A stretch of 64,000 bases of DNA from Arabidopsis thaliana (GCF_000001735.4 NC_003075.7:7503001-7567000), one strand, 5' to 3'; shown: positions 34,065-45,819, counted from the stretch's first letter. Translations and numbers: made by a program. The notes: a model not told the origin generated them from the sequence alone.

Positions 34065-35276
34065 ATGATGACCGGAGATCTGAAACTTGATGAACCTTAC
34101 GTAGGTTTGAAATTCGAATCAGAAGAAGAAGCTAAAGATTTCTATGTAGAATACTCCAAAAGATTAGGGTTTGTTGTGCGTATGATGCAGAGACGAAGAT
34201 CAGGTATTGATGGAAGAACACTAGCGAGAAGATTAGGTTGTAACAAGCAAGGCTTTGGTCCTAATAATCAACGATCATCTAGTTCTAGTTCTAGTTCACG
34301 AGAAGGTTGCAAAGCTACGATTTTGGTGAAAATGGAGAAATCTGGGAAATGGGTTGTTACTAGATTCATCAAAGAACACAATCACTCTCTTCAATTCATT
34401 GGGTCTTCTTCTTATGATTCTTTTGTACGTTTTCAAAGTTTGTATCTTTGGGTCTTTTTGATTTGCTTTGCTATTACATGACTTGGATGCTTGAAGAAGA
34501 CAGATTTGTGTTACTGTTTTTTGCATCTTTGGTTCTTGTTTGCTACTACAAGGCTTGATGTGTTGAAGAAAGAGTGTGCATCTTTGGGTCTTTTTTATTT
34601 GCTATTACATGACTTGGTTGGTTGATGAAGAGAGATTTGTGTTATTGTTTTTTGCATCTTTGAGTCGTCAAATTTTGATTCTTTGGGTCTTGTTTTGCTA
34701 TTACAAGACTTCGGTGGTTGAAAAAGAGAGATTTTTGTTACTGTGTTTCTGCAGCTTTGTCTCTTGTTTTGCTATTGCAAGATTTGGTTACTTGATTTGC
34801 CATTACAAACACTTGAAATTCCTTTGTACGTCTTCATATATTGCATCTTTGGGTCATCTTGATTTGCTATTACAAAGACTTGGTTGCTTGAAGAAAGTGA
34901 GGTTTATGTTACATTTTTTTTTTTTTTTTTGCATCTTTGGGTCTTAATTTGCTATTACAAGACTTGGTTACTTGATTTTCCTTTGTACGTCTTCCAAGTT
35001 TGCATCTTTTTGGTCTTTTTGCTTTGATATTACAAGAATTGGATGATTGATGCAGAGAGATTTGTGTTACTATTTTTGTAGGCTGATAAGGAAAGGAAGA
35101 TTAAAGAGCTTACGGAGGAGATCGAGTGTCAGGACCGATTATGCGATGTGTATCGGGATCGATTGGTGAGTTTTATCGATAATGTTGAACATTATACGGA
35201 AGAATTGTCACTTAAAGTTCGAGATATTGTGGAGAATGTTAAGAAACTTGAATGTCAAATACAAACAAGAGCTTGA
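34065..35276 (+). CDS. FAR1 DNA-binding-domain protein without transposase domain (At4g12850-like)
   Basis: Two exons, 34065-34424 and 35082-35276, joined in phase 0, 184 aa. An adjacent ATG at 34068 is equally possible. Residues 10-105 form the FAR1-type zinc domain of the WRKY-GCM1 superfamily: EPYVGLKFESEEEAKDFYVE, RRLGCNKQGF, EGCKATILV, and KWVVTRFIKEHNHSL with the final HNH. Exon 2 is a charged coiled coil (DKERKIKELTEEIECQDRL). It lacks the MULE-transposase and SWIM domains of full FHY3/FAR1 proteins, so it belongs with the short FRS-related factors, proposed to compete with or modulate FHY3/FAR1-family transcription factors. It converges on the EF-hand gene, with 167 bp between stop codons. 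Confidence 0.87.
34425..35081 (+). repeat. Intron made of tandem repeats in the FAR1-domain gene
   Basis: The whole 657-bp intron is drifting copies of a unit of about 80-95 bp: GCATCTTTGGGTCTT, then TTTGCTATTACAAGACTTGG, TTGAAGAAGAGAG, and ATTTGTGTTACTGTTTTTT. About seven or eight copies are seen, starting near 34435, 34523, 34577, 34655, 34750, 34845, 34930 and 34995. Exon-like long frames through it are artefacts of the repeat. Confidence 0.85.
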
Positions 35277-35443
35277 TTCATCTATAAGCATTTGTCGAAA
35301 AATACCGAAGATTGCTCCTCCTTAGATCATAGTTTGTCCTAGCATTGAACATTCAATTATTTTAGCAGAAAACTAGTGTTAATTAGGCAAATTCAAAACA
35401 TACAATTATCTATACAAAAATTATTGTTAAAAAAAGGGAATGT

Positions 35444-35902
35444 TTAATTGGAGCTAAGAGCAGCAAATCCACCACCTCTCATCATTTGTTTGAACTCCTT
35501 AAAATTAACCATACCATCTCCATCAACATCAACCTTACTTATCATCTTCTTGCAATCTTCAAGTGTTCTCCCTTGCTTCAACCCCATTGACGCGAGCACC
35601 GACCTCAGCTCTTCATCTGTAATGAACCCATCACCATTCTGATCAAATACTCTAAAGGCTTCTCTCATGTCCTCTTCTTCCTCTTTCTCTTCCACCATTT
35701 CTTGATACAATGATCCAAACTCATCGATATCCATGGCCCCGTCTCCATTCACATCCATCTTTGCTATCATCTCATTGATTTCATTTTCAGGGACCATGAT
35801 TCCCACGCTTTTAAAGAAGTCTTTCAGCTCGTTTTTCGCAATCTTCCCGTCTCCATTCTTATCGAACATTTGGAACACTCTACTCAATTCTCCACGATCC
35901 AT
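35444..35902 (-). CDS. CML2: Calmodulin-like protein with four EF-hands (At4g12860-like)
   Basis: Single exon, 152 aa. Four canonical EF-hand loops: [12 protein letters not shown] (about 14-25), [12 protein letters not shown] (50-61), [12 protein letters not shown] (87-98) and [12 protein letters not shown] (125-136). All keep Asp at positions 1, 3 or 5 and Glu at 12, so all four should bind calcium. The linker is acidic ([13 protein letters not shown]). There is no signal peptide or obvious lipidation site; it is cytosolic or nuclear by prediction. I recall this locus as CML2/UNE14, linked to female gametophyte fertilisation; the symbol is from memory. A TATA-like TATATAAC (36143-36150 reversed) is about 240 bp upstream. 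Confidence 0.93.
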   Translation of the reverse strand: MDRGELSRVFQMFDKNGDGKIAKNELKDFFKSVGIMVPENEINEMIAKMDVNGDGAMDIDEFGSLYQEMVEEKEEEEDMREAFRVFDQNGDGFITDEELRSVLASMGLKQGRTLEDCKKMISKVDVDGDGMVNFKEFKQMMRGGGFAALSSN

Positions 35903-36985
35903 TCTTTATTGAAACCTTGATGATCTTTAAGCCAAAAACTAATGGAGAAGAAGAATCAAGATCAACACATAGATTCTAAAAGGAAGCCTAAGCAAGTGAA
36001 ATCTTGTAACAGTTTAAACAAAACAGGACGTCGTGAGAAGACAGAAAATTTTACTAAAAGAAAAGACAGATGAGAGAGAGCTTAACGGATTCTGTTGATA
36101 GATTCAACACTTTTGGATCTTTCATTTTTCAGGCTAAAAATAGTTATATATGCCTTGAAATAGACTCTATGAATCATCTAATTCTGACACAATTAAGGAG
36201 AACCCCACTAGTTTAACCATAATTACTCGCCGAGCAATGGAGACACGAAATAGTAGCATGTTGAATTACATCGAATATTCATTTGTAGGTTGATAAACAA
36301 AAGAATTAAACTATGAAATTTGTTGCAATCAACCTTCCACGTAAAATCGTAAAAAAGAGACCTTGTAAGTATCTAGCTTCCTTAACCCATTCATAAACCT
36401 TGAGTACTTTTTACATAAGTAGCCAATTGATAGGTTGGATGTAATTCTTCACAAATATACTCAAGAAAATAACACACAATAGATAAGCTAAACCAACCCT
36501 AGTTCTAACTATTAAGTTTATGATGATTCTTACAACACCTTGAGTAAAGAACACTCTTCAGATCAAGCTGAATATCAACTTCATTTTTTGATGCATGCAT
36601 TGTTTACCAAGGTTAATAAGCAACAATTTTAACAAAAAAAAGGTTAATAAGCAACAACAAAAGCGTTTAATGCACCAGAAATGTTGAGAAGCATGTCTTA
36701 TGGGTCTCTCTGTCCCTGATTCTAGACTCATTCTAAGTGTTTGTACACTCTCTGTCCCTGATTCTAAGGTTGCAAAAGAACAAGAATTAGCAACATCTCG
36801 ATCACTTGAATTTTCCTCAAGCGTGGTCTTCACATGAATTTTTGCTCACATCTTCAAGGTCACAAGGGTTTATGTTTGACCTTTCTTCTTGCATAGTGAT
36901 TATCTTTGAGTTAATATCAAATTCATGTTCCTGTTCAAAATGGGCCACTCGTATATATATATATATATAATATGTATTTAAATTG
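35903..36985. other. Upstream region of the EF-hand gene and spacer
   Basis: Leader and promoter of the minus-strand EF-hand gene, then AT-rich spacer. A short direct repeat TCTCTGTCCCTGATTCTA occurs near 36708 and 36750. The minus-strand open frames at 36558-37068 show no family features and I do not count them as genes. Confidence 0.45.
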
Positions 36986-36989
36986 TGGA

Positions 36990-37160
36990 TATGTTCGAAT
37001 ATCTGTTCGGGTTCGGATTGGGTTCGGGTTTTAGGATTTAGAAGTTTAGAACTCGTTCGGGTATTCATAAATTTTGGGTTGGTTTTGAATATGGTTTTTT
37101 GGATCGGGTTCGGATCGGGTAATCGGGTTCTGTATTATACCCACCCCTACTTCTCACTGT
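36990..37160. repeat. Second copy of the GGGTTCGGGT-type dispersed repeat
   Basis: TTCGGGTTCGGATTGGGTTC, TTGGATCGGGTTCGGATCGG and a terminal ACCCACCCCTAC. Same family as 21110-21560, a shorter copy. An adjacent (AT)n run is at 36952-36970. Confidence 0.7.
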
Positions 37161-39284
37161 CAGATCTGAAAACATGAATATTCATATCAAACGTGTTACA
37201 AATTACATTATATCTTATGACATTTTAATTCAATAATAAATGGCAATAAGTGAATTGATTCACAAATCTCATCACATTTTCGTTGTGGGATTTTTTAACG
37301 TCTCTTTTAAATTATTAGATTTTTTTGGGATGAAATATGTCTGAACAATATTCAGGTTGGATTAATGTATTTTTGTGGTTTATTTTTTTGTCGAGCCTCA
37401 TTGGCCATTAGTAAGTGGTGATGGCGGCAACATATTTTAACGGACTAGAACACATCCCATGTTTTGGTTCTGCTACCGTATTGAATGTTCATTCATAGAC
37501 TCATAGTCCATCTAAACATATACAATGAGAAATATTTAATTGGTTCTGATAACATATACACAAACTTACAAAAACTAATTTAATGCTACTTACATATCTT
37601 ACATATTTTCAACGGCTAGCTGAAATCTCCAACGGTATTCTTTTCATTTATTTATATATAAATTAGTCAATATATATAGCTTGTCAGCTAAATCCAAAGG
37701 TTGATATATGCTCGTGAGAGCTAATAATCATTCTTCAATTATCGATCTCATTTTTAAGAATTATTTTGCTACCTAAATTAAGTAGATGCACTAAAATTAG
37801 TAAAGCAAACTCATAATTGTATAGAGATTGCACATAAATTAAAATTAAAAAATAAATCACCTAAAAAGGCGTATAGACTTATAAATTTCATAGAGATAAC
37901 TCACAAAAATATTTTCCTAAAGAAAGATAGAAATATTTGAAACTAATTGATGCTTTGCTCTATTTACAGGTTTTATTTTGAATCAAAACGTTGTACTTTA
38001 GTAAAAACTAATTATTATGATTAAGGAAGATTCTTGATGAAATGGAAAGTTGAGTTTATTCAATCTTAGTTTAATGAAATTTTTCACACACAAAAATAAA
38101 ATAAAAATTGATGACATTAGATAAAAGGTAAAAAATAGACTCTATTAAGGTTCAAGCTAGACACCCACTTGCATATTGTCATTAATTGTTTTCCAAAACT
38201 ATTAAAGTATAACAAAATATTGCAATTTGAAAAATGCATTAAGACCTACTTAGATAGGTAGGTAGAAGTTGGACTAATTTCTATTTACTGTTACTAAGAT
38301 TACTTTATTTTATCTCTTTTATATTTGATTTGTTACAATGCTAGACCATTTTTTAATAATAATTATTATGATTCACTGTCAGATTTTATAACTTTTTTTT
38401 TACCATCGTAACATGTGTGTCGCCAAATAGTTTATGTGAGTCACTAGATAAAACGGTAAAAGTATTCATTATGACTTCAGTTAACAATAGTCAACTCTTT
38501 ATACTTTATACTGTAGTGTTTTCTTATCTCCATTTTTCTTTTTGTGTACATCTTGTAGAAAATCTTCCCACTATAACTTCTTCTTATTATTTTTAAAAAA
38601 TACTAATCTACTATTATGTTGTTGGACACAAAAAAAACTAAACTAATCTACTATGTTGTATGGATAATCTTTTTTTGTTGATAGTCTCATTATAAATTAA
38701 AACGAATACTTCACAGTTCACTAGATGATTAAATATTTGACTCAATTTGCCAAATATGATTATAGAAGAACTTTTCTATATAACATACCTTCAAGTGGAT
38801 GAAAATGTGTGAGATTTTTTCTTCATAAATGTTTTTTTTCAGTGACACTATATTTTTCTTTATTAACCTGCTATTTCTTCTATATGACTCAAAATTGATT
38901 TATTTATCTATCCTATTTTTAAAAATAATCAGCAAAACATCCTCTCTCAATTACGATTTTACCAATATTTTGTTTGTCGTTTTTGAACAAAAATTTGGCT
39001 ATCTACGTAATAAACCTTAACAAGAGTTATCAATTTTGATCTAAATGATGAATAAATTATGAACCTCAAAATCTGGACTTGGATCCGCCACTTACTAGAG
39101 TCACACAAACGTCAAAAGAAGGACCCACGTGAAAAACCAAAACCAAAACTAAAACCAAAGTAAAAAAGCACGTAACGGTAAAACACATGAATAACTTGGC
39201 TATAAATAAATAGCAAGGCTTTAGTCATGAATGAGCACTCAATTCGATCACTAACTCTCACTCTTAGTACAAATATTTTCAAGA
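37161..39284 (+). other. AT-rich spacer and promoter of GILT copy 1
   Basis: No coding sequence seen. 38205-38275 resembles 43010-43080, and 38930-39105 resembles 45545-45720: upstream DNA duplicated together with the GILT genes (shared TTGGCTATCTAC or TTGACTATCTAC, GACTTGGATCC and CTATAAAT). A TATA box, TATAAATAAA at 39201-39210, lies about 75 bp before the ATG. Confidence 0.6.
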
Positions 39285-40421
39285 ATGGTTTCTCCTTCTT
39301 TTTCAACCAAGCTTGTCTTCTTTGCTTGCTTTGTTCTGTTCACATTCTCACACAAACTCGTGACAGGAGAATCCGACAAAGTTGAGCTCAATCTTTACTA
39401 CGAATCACTTTGTCCCGGTTGTCAGAGTTTCATCGTCGATGAACTAGTCAAAGTCTTTGACTCCGATCTCGATACAATCACCGATGTCAAGCTCGTTCCA
39501 TTCGGTTACGCCAAAGTCTCCAATAATCTGACCGTCATTTGCCAGGTTCTGTTCAATTTTCTCACCCTTCTTGTTCCTATTTATATCATCAAAGATCATC
39601 ATCACTTGTATATGTTTATTTTAAACTCTATCTCTAATAAAATTTATCGTTTGGTAAATTTCTGTAGCATGGTGAAGAGGAATGCAAACTCAACGCTCTT
39701 GAAGCTTGCGTCATTAACACTTTGCCTAACCCGGTATGCATTTTATCTCTTAATGTTTTGGTGCATTCAGGTAAAATGATAGTTAATTACAATTTTAATT
39801 TGATAAAAATGTGATGGTTTTTTGGAACGCAGAAATCGCAGTACAAGTTCATACGATGCGTTGAAAACAATACGGATAACTGGGAATCATCATGTTTAAA
39901 GGGCTATGGAAATGAGAAAGCCATCAATGATTGTTACAATAGTGATCTCTCTAAGAAGGTATAGGTTTATGTGAATAATAATAATACATTCATAAAAAGA
40001 TAAACATACATTGTATAGTTATATAACCTTATAATTACCATTATTTTTTTGTCCTAATTTACCAGCTCATACTTGGATATGCAAAACAAACCTCGAGTCT
40101 TAAGCCGAAACATGAATTCGTACCATGGGTCACAATCAACAGCAAACCACTCTATACGGTATATATAAATCCTTTATTAACACTTACTTTCATTTATTTA
40201 CATTTTCTAACCAATTTGAAATGTCTTCTATCTTTTTTTCTATTTTTTGTTCTTTGTGTGTGTTATTGGGGATATAGAAACTAGATGATTTGGTGGGTCA
40301 AGTCTGCAAAGCTTACAAAGGAAAGACTCCACTCCCAATAGACTGTAGTTCCGCTGCCTTGTCCGAGAGGAAAATGTCGAATGTTGAATTCTCCTATGTA
40401 GATGAAATTATCAGTCACTAA
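39285..40421 (+). CDS. GILT-type thiol reductase, copy 1 (At4g12870-like)
   Basis: Five exons: 39285-39545, 39668-39733, 39833-39958, 40066-40158, 40278-40421; 229 aa. Signal peptide at about 1-27 (LVFFACFVLFTFSHKLVTG). The redox site is CPGC in [19 protein letters not shown]. The GILT signature [16 protein letters not shown] is rebuilt exactly across the exon 1/2 junction, and C-terminal cysteines follow ([20 protein letters not shown]). GILT enzymes reduce protein disulfides at acidic pH in lysosome-like compartments; in plants a vacuolar or secreted place is inferred. One N-glycosylation sequon (NNLT) lies before the signature. It is the first of three tandem copies and keeps all cysteines. 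Confidence 0.92.
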
Positions 40422-41571
40422 GTTAATAATAAAACTACTAAGATGAATAATTAAATAAAGACCTTATCTCTAAATTTTATGTTTATGAGTTGATGAACCT
40501 TCTAAATTTTATTTTATCACTATATTAACACCATTTCGACAAGTAAGAAATATGATAAACACTCTACACTAATAATCATCATCAAGTCATCATACCATAA
40601 TCAGTCATAAAAACCAAAACAAAGGAACAAAATTATGTATGAATGTTGTATATTTACATGCTATGCTTTTGTTTTCCCCTGTTTTTCTTGTATGGTTCTA
40701 CCAAACTTGTTGATCACAAAGGACCAGGCTTAGTATCTACCAGTTTATCTGTAGTTTCAGAGGAAAGGGACAAAAATGAATTATATATTTTGTTTTTATT
40801 TTGAATTATTCTGCCAATTAAAACCAGCTTTTAAAGAGATACCACCAAAACAATCTTGAATTGACAATAGACGCATCATGAGAAAATTTGTAAAATAGAG
40901 TTATTTGTGAATCTATTAGACTTGTGATATAGACCCTTGTTAATTACTTGACTCATCAAACAAGAGTTTTTGAACTTTTGAGTTATCAGCAAAGTCGATT
41001 AGCGACACGGGAATGGGTTAATTATACTTAAATGGTCCATTAGAATGAGTTCTTATCATTGTCATTGTATTGTTGTTTGATCATTAGTTTCCGTTGATCG
41101 TCTAGCTTTTACCTTGATATAATAGATTTATTTATTTTCTTGTCTTACTTCTCTATGCTTAGTTTATTGCTTTAACTCACCTAGATATATAAAAGTGATT
41201 ATGATTGTATAGGTTCATGAAGAACTAATCCGTTACAAAGTATGAAAGTAGTCATAAAAAGTTTTCTAATAAAAACATCTGAGTACAATATTCATTACTA
41301 TCCGCAATGCTATACTATAGATTGTGAATGTATTTGTAGGAACTATTATTAATGAACACTAACTTTGAGTGTAATCAACTCTTTATTAAGCCACAAACAA
41401 AACCTTTATTTATTATAAATCTGATTATAACGTATACATAAAAACATATTATGAAATATAACAACATAATCACTTCTCTTAGTACGAAAACAACATTTGC
41501 CTTATCAAGTTGGTGAACTCGCCGGAAAAAAATCCAAAACAACTTATAGAAATACACATAAAATTGATTTC
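40422..41571. other. Spacer between GILT copy 1 and the nodulin-like gene
   Basis: AT-rich, about 1.15 kb, with the 3' UTRs of two convergent genes at its ends. No gene, RNA or element recognised. Confidence 0.5.
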
Positions 41572-42226
41572 TTATTGTGCTGGAGGAGGAGGAGTAAAAG
41601 GAGGAGGAGGAGGAGGAGTCTCAACTAAAACATCTAGCTTCATGCCTTGAACGCAACCACCTCTTCCATCAAGTAGATAATAACGTCTAGTCTCATAGAG
41701 AGGAACAATATCTCTCCCAGCTCCACGTGTATAATTACGTATTGGGCGGTTGGAGATACATTTTTCATAATCAGCCTTGTTTACCTCAAGAATGTTGTGT
41801 TGGTCTCTATAGAACACAAAATCTGACAAGAAAGTGATAAATAAAACATAAGTCTAAAGACAGAACCAAGACTTAACTTAACCAAAAAAAAAAGACAGAA
41901 CAAAGAAAGAGTTATGTTCTAACTAGATCTGGACTTAAAGAAAAGTTAAAAAAACTATTACAAGATTTAAAGCTAAACCAATTTCAAATCAGATCTAAAT
42001 ATGACAGATCTGAGAGTGTAGATTGAGAAAGAAGAGATAGAGAGAACGTACAAAGCCAGTCTCCGACGTAGAAATGTTTGCCTTGAGCCCATAGGGTATA
42101 GTTAATGTTGGGGTTCCAGAACTTTTTGTCGCCGACTAAATATTTCTTGGCTGTTACTTCTGGTATCGGCGCCGCCACTAGAAAAGCCAGTACAACCGCC
42201 GAGATTAGCACCATAGATCTCCCCAT
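41572..42226 (-). CDS. ENODL19: Early nodulin-like (phytocyanin-type) protein (At4g12880-like)
   Basis: Two exons, 42226-42052 and 41822-41572, joined in phase 1, 141 aa. Signal peptide at about 1-26 (MVLISAVVLAFLVAAPIPEV). Plastocyanin-like domain at 27-120 with YLVGDKKFWNPNINYTLWAQ, KHFYVGDWLYFVFYRDQHNI, YEKCISNRP and GGCVQGMKL; the two Cys likely pair. The copper-binding His-Cys-His-Met set is missing, as in other early nodulin-like proteins, so it should not bind copper. The tail is proline-rich (ETPPPPPPFTPPPPAQ) and ends without a hydrophobic GPI-signal segment, so it is probably secreted to the wall. It interrupts the GILT array on the opposite strand. Confidence 0.9.
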
Positions 42227-42280
42227 TTCTCTCTAGCAAAACTCTCTCTCTTTCTCCCTTGTAGAATTAATTAGCTATCA

Positions 42281-42288
42281 TAAATATA
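42281..42288 (-). promoter_or_regulatory. TATA-like element of the nodulin-like gene
   Basis: TATATTTA on the minus strand about 55 bp before the start codon, close to the usual spacing only if the leader is short. Confidence 0.4.
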
Positions 42289-43410
42289 GTAGTTCATCAG
42301 TTCCACTTCCACTAAATTATTGTTTTTGGCAAAACAGTAACTTAAGTTATATAAAAAAAAAAATCATTAGTCAATCAATCACAGTCCTTTATGATAAAAC
42401 GAACTCATAATTATTCCACCGACAACATGCGTTTTAAATTATTTTTTCTTAAATTATATTATATTATATTGATATCAACCTAGCTAAAATAATTCGGATG
42501 GCGAAATCGGACAATTTTTAATAGAAAAAATGGGTATGAAGATAGTCTATGATTCCGTTCTTAGCGACTAGAGGGACCTGCTCAAATCTCCCGGGTGATA
42601 CGCGATGTCAAGCTCAATAGAACCCCACAACCGACGAGACCGAGAAATCCTTGATTTGGGCTAGAAGATTTTGAAATGAATTTAATATATTCTAAGTAAC
42701 TTGCTTAAATTTTTTTTCAAACTCTAAAGACATAACTAACATAAAGTAAAAAAAAAAAGTTAATACATGGGAAGAAAAAAATTAAACTAATGATTAGCTC
42801 TCTAACGTGTTTAATCTCGTATCAAGTTTTTTTTTAAAAATTATATTGCTATTAAAACATTGTACTATTGTTTCTATTTTGTTTAGCTATTATTCTTGTG
42901 AAATGAAAAGTTGTGTTTATTCAATTACTAAATGGCAATATTTATCTTGGAAAACTATACCTCTAATTGGATTAGGCCCTAGACATCCTCTTTAGCTTAT
43001 TGACGTTAAAATTATTCCCAAAACTATTAAAGTTTAGTAGTTTGAAAGATGCATCAAGACCTACTCAGATAGGTAAAAGTAGAAAACTACAGTTAGTGTG
43101 ATTATATTTTAAAATATATAAAACAATCTTATTAAACTAAATATTCAAGATATATACTCAAATGGAAGATAAAAACATTTAGTCTGTTACCACTACCAGC
43201 CTAGCTAGTCACTAATAGTCACTTTGGAACTGAGTAGATATTTGCATCTTGAGTTACCATGGACTCAAAAGTCCAAAAAGAGACCCCGAGTGAAAATGCT
43301 ACCAACTTAATAACAAAGAAGCATTTACAGCGGTCAAAAAGTATCTATAAATGTTTACACAACAGTAGTCATAAGCACTCAACACAAACTCTTTACGAAT
43401 ACTTTTAAGT
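42289..43410. other. Spacer upstream of GILT copy 2 with a GC-rich island
   Basis: AT-rich except for about 42545-42665, a sharply GC-richer block containing CTCCCGGGTGATACGCGATG. On the minus strand it reads openly as SRRLWGSIELDIAYHPGDLS before a stop, possibly a displaced exon fragment; I do not recognise it. 43010-43080 matches DNA upstream of GILT copy 1. TATAAAT at 43346-43352 is about 60 bp before the GILT copy 2 ATG. Confidence 0.5.
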
Positions 43411-44476
43411 ATGGCTTCTTCTTCTGCAACCAAGTTTGTTGATCTGTTCCCATGTCTTTTCTTAGCTTGCCTCTTCGTGTTCACATACTCAAACAACCTC
43501 GTCGTGGCTGAAAATTCCAACAAAGTGAAGATCAATCTTTACTATGAATCACTTTGTCCCTATTGTCAAAATTTCATTGTTGATGATCTAGGTAAAATCT
43601 TTGACTCCGATCTCCTCAAAATCACCGATCTCAAGCTCGTTCCATTCGGTAACGCTCATATCTCCAATAATCTGACTATTACTTGCCAGGTTAGTTTCAA
43701 ATTTTCTCACTTTTTGTTGATAAATTACTTTGACTCTAGCTCTAGTTAACCAAATTTGGGAATTTTGTGAAGCATGGTGAAGAGGAATGCAAACTTAACG
43801 CTCTCGAAGCTTGCGGTATAAGAACTTTGCCCGATCCGGTATAGAAAAAATACAATTACCTACTATATTTATACTATTTTGTATGTGTGGGTTTGTTAGA
43901 AGCTTAATATGAAAAATGGGATGGTTTTGGAACACAGAAATTGCAGTACAAGTTCATACGCTGCGTTGAAAAAGATACGAATGAATGGGAATCATGTGTT
44001 AAAAAATCTGGACGTGAGAAAGCCATCAATGATTGTTACAATGGTGATCTCTCTCAAAAGGTAGGTCTATATACAAAAATATAAAAATATACACACATTT
44101 ATATATATATACATATATATATATAAATTATAATTATATAACCTTATAACCAATTTTTTTTTTTGTAATTGCAGCTGATACTTGGGTATGCAAAACTGAC
44201 CTCGAGTTTGAAGCCAAAACATGAATACGTACCATGGGTCACACTCAACGGCAAACCACTCTATGACGTATATATAACTCTTCCTTTCATTTTCATTTTA
44301 ACGAATTTTAAATTAATATCTTTATTTTGGGGATGCAGAATTACCATAATTTGGTCGCACAAGTCTGCAAAGCGTACAAAGGAAAGGATCTCCCAAAACT
44401 ATGCAGTTCCTCGGTCTTGTATGAGAGGAAAGTGTCAAAGTTTCAAGTCTCCTATGTAGATGAAGCTATCAATTAA
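43411..44476 (+). CDS. GILT-type thiol reductase, copy 2 (At4g12890-like)
   Basis: Five exons: 43411-43689, 43773-43838, 43938-44060, 44175-44267, 44339-44476; 232 aa. Same exon phases as copy 1. Signal peptide at about 1-32 ([20 protein letters not shown]). The redox site is CPYC in [19 protein letters not shown]. The GILT signature [16 protein letters not shown] spans exons 1/2. Later cysteines [20 protein letters not shown] and LCSS are conserved. Two sequons (NNLT and NYHN-type) are weak glycosylation candidates. Expected activity: disulfide reduction in an acidic compartment. The YC second half of the active site differs from the GC and SC of its neighbours, which may tune redox potential. 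Confidence 0.92.
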
Positions 44477-45819
44477 TAAGTTAATTAACAAACTTCTTAT
44501 TGAAACTAAGATGGATCTAATCTTTATGCTATAAGTGGAATGATAAATAAAGACGTTTTATCTGAACTTTTATATTTACGCGTTCATGAACCTTCTGATT
44601 ATCCATTTTTCCTTTTAAATGAAGAAGGCCTATATTGAACTATATTTAGACTATTTCTACAAGTACTTAGTTGAAGGACGGCCTCATAAAAATTTCAGGC
44701 AATATCACGGCTGATAAATTTTAGAATAATGAGATGAATGAAATTTGTCAATACCCTTAGCTAGATAATAAAGTTAATAGCATTTGTCTCCAAAGTTTGT
44801 TGAAAATGTTTATTAATACCAAATTCTGCCAAGTTATATAAAAAAAAAAATCAAGCAAGAATTGAGAAACTTGATGATGCAACAACAGTTTCAACTTCAT
44901 AAATGAGGTAGTGACATCCTAATTAAGCTTGCGGTTACACGTAGTCCAAATAATCAATGCAAGTGCCAAAATCTCAGCCATAGTGTGTTAAAATTTTTAA
45001 TTTAGAAGAAGGCATGCATTCTGCTATTAGAAGAGGACTCTATGATCATCTATTAATGATGAAGAATGAAGAATACATGCAATAAATTAAATATAATTGT
45101 TTCACGTAACCAAAGAGCTTATTGTGTATGAGTCAGTGAGTGTAAAATGTCCATTATGTCTCCACGAAGCATGGACTCGACTCTTAATAGTGTTTTTATT
45201 TTACTTTACTTCCAGTTTTCTTTTGTTTTCATTTAATCTAAAATATACCAACTTTTATTTCTTATCATCATTTGAAAACATTTATATTCTATGTTGTATA
45301 GATATTTTTTTTGAAGGAGTCCTCATTATAAATTGAGCATTGTCACTAGCTAACTCTTTTTTTAATTCAAATTTTCAAAAAGCCATAAGAAAAAAAAATA
45401 TGTTTAAGTAGGTGAAATGTGCACGAGATTTTTCGATATTTTATATATCTATATTTTCTTTTCAATCCGCTATTTTTTGAATAAAATGATATTAAATTTA
45501 TACATTATTCTCGTTATTTATAGAAATCGATACTTAAACCGTTTCCCATATAAATATTTTACCACTCATTTTTACCATTTTTGAGCCAAAATTTGACTAT
45601 CTACATATATAATTAACTCTTACAAAAATCAAATTACAATTGCTTTGATTTAAATGAAAAATATTATTACCCATAAAATTTAGACTTGGATCCCCCACCG
45701 GTAGACTGGTAGAGGTTACTAGGGGAGTAGGGACAAAAAAAATCAAAAATATCTTATCTATAAATGGATACACACACACACAAAGCAACTAGCACTCAAC
45801 TCAAATTCTATTAAGAACA
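44477..45819 (+). other. Spacer and promoter of GILT copy 3
   Basis: Mostly AT-rich. 45545-45720 is the duplicated upstream block shared with 38930-39105. TATAAAT at 45759-45765 lies about 55-60 bp before the ATG, followed by a (CA)n-like ACACACACACACA run at about 45770-45781. No gene seen. Confidence 0.6.

Noticed and set aside
34576..34947. 123-residue Phe/Cys-rich open frame in the FAR1-gene intron
   Set aside because: It is translated tandem repeat; length comes from stop-free repeat units, and it lies fully between good splice sites.
36558..37068. Minus-strand small open frames with ESGTE repeats
   Set aside because: The repeat is a duplicated 18-bp stretch; no start context, domain or splice support.
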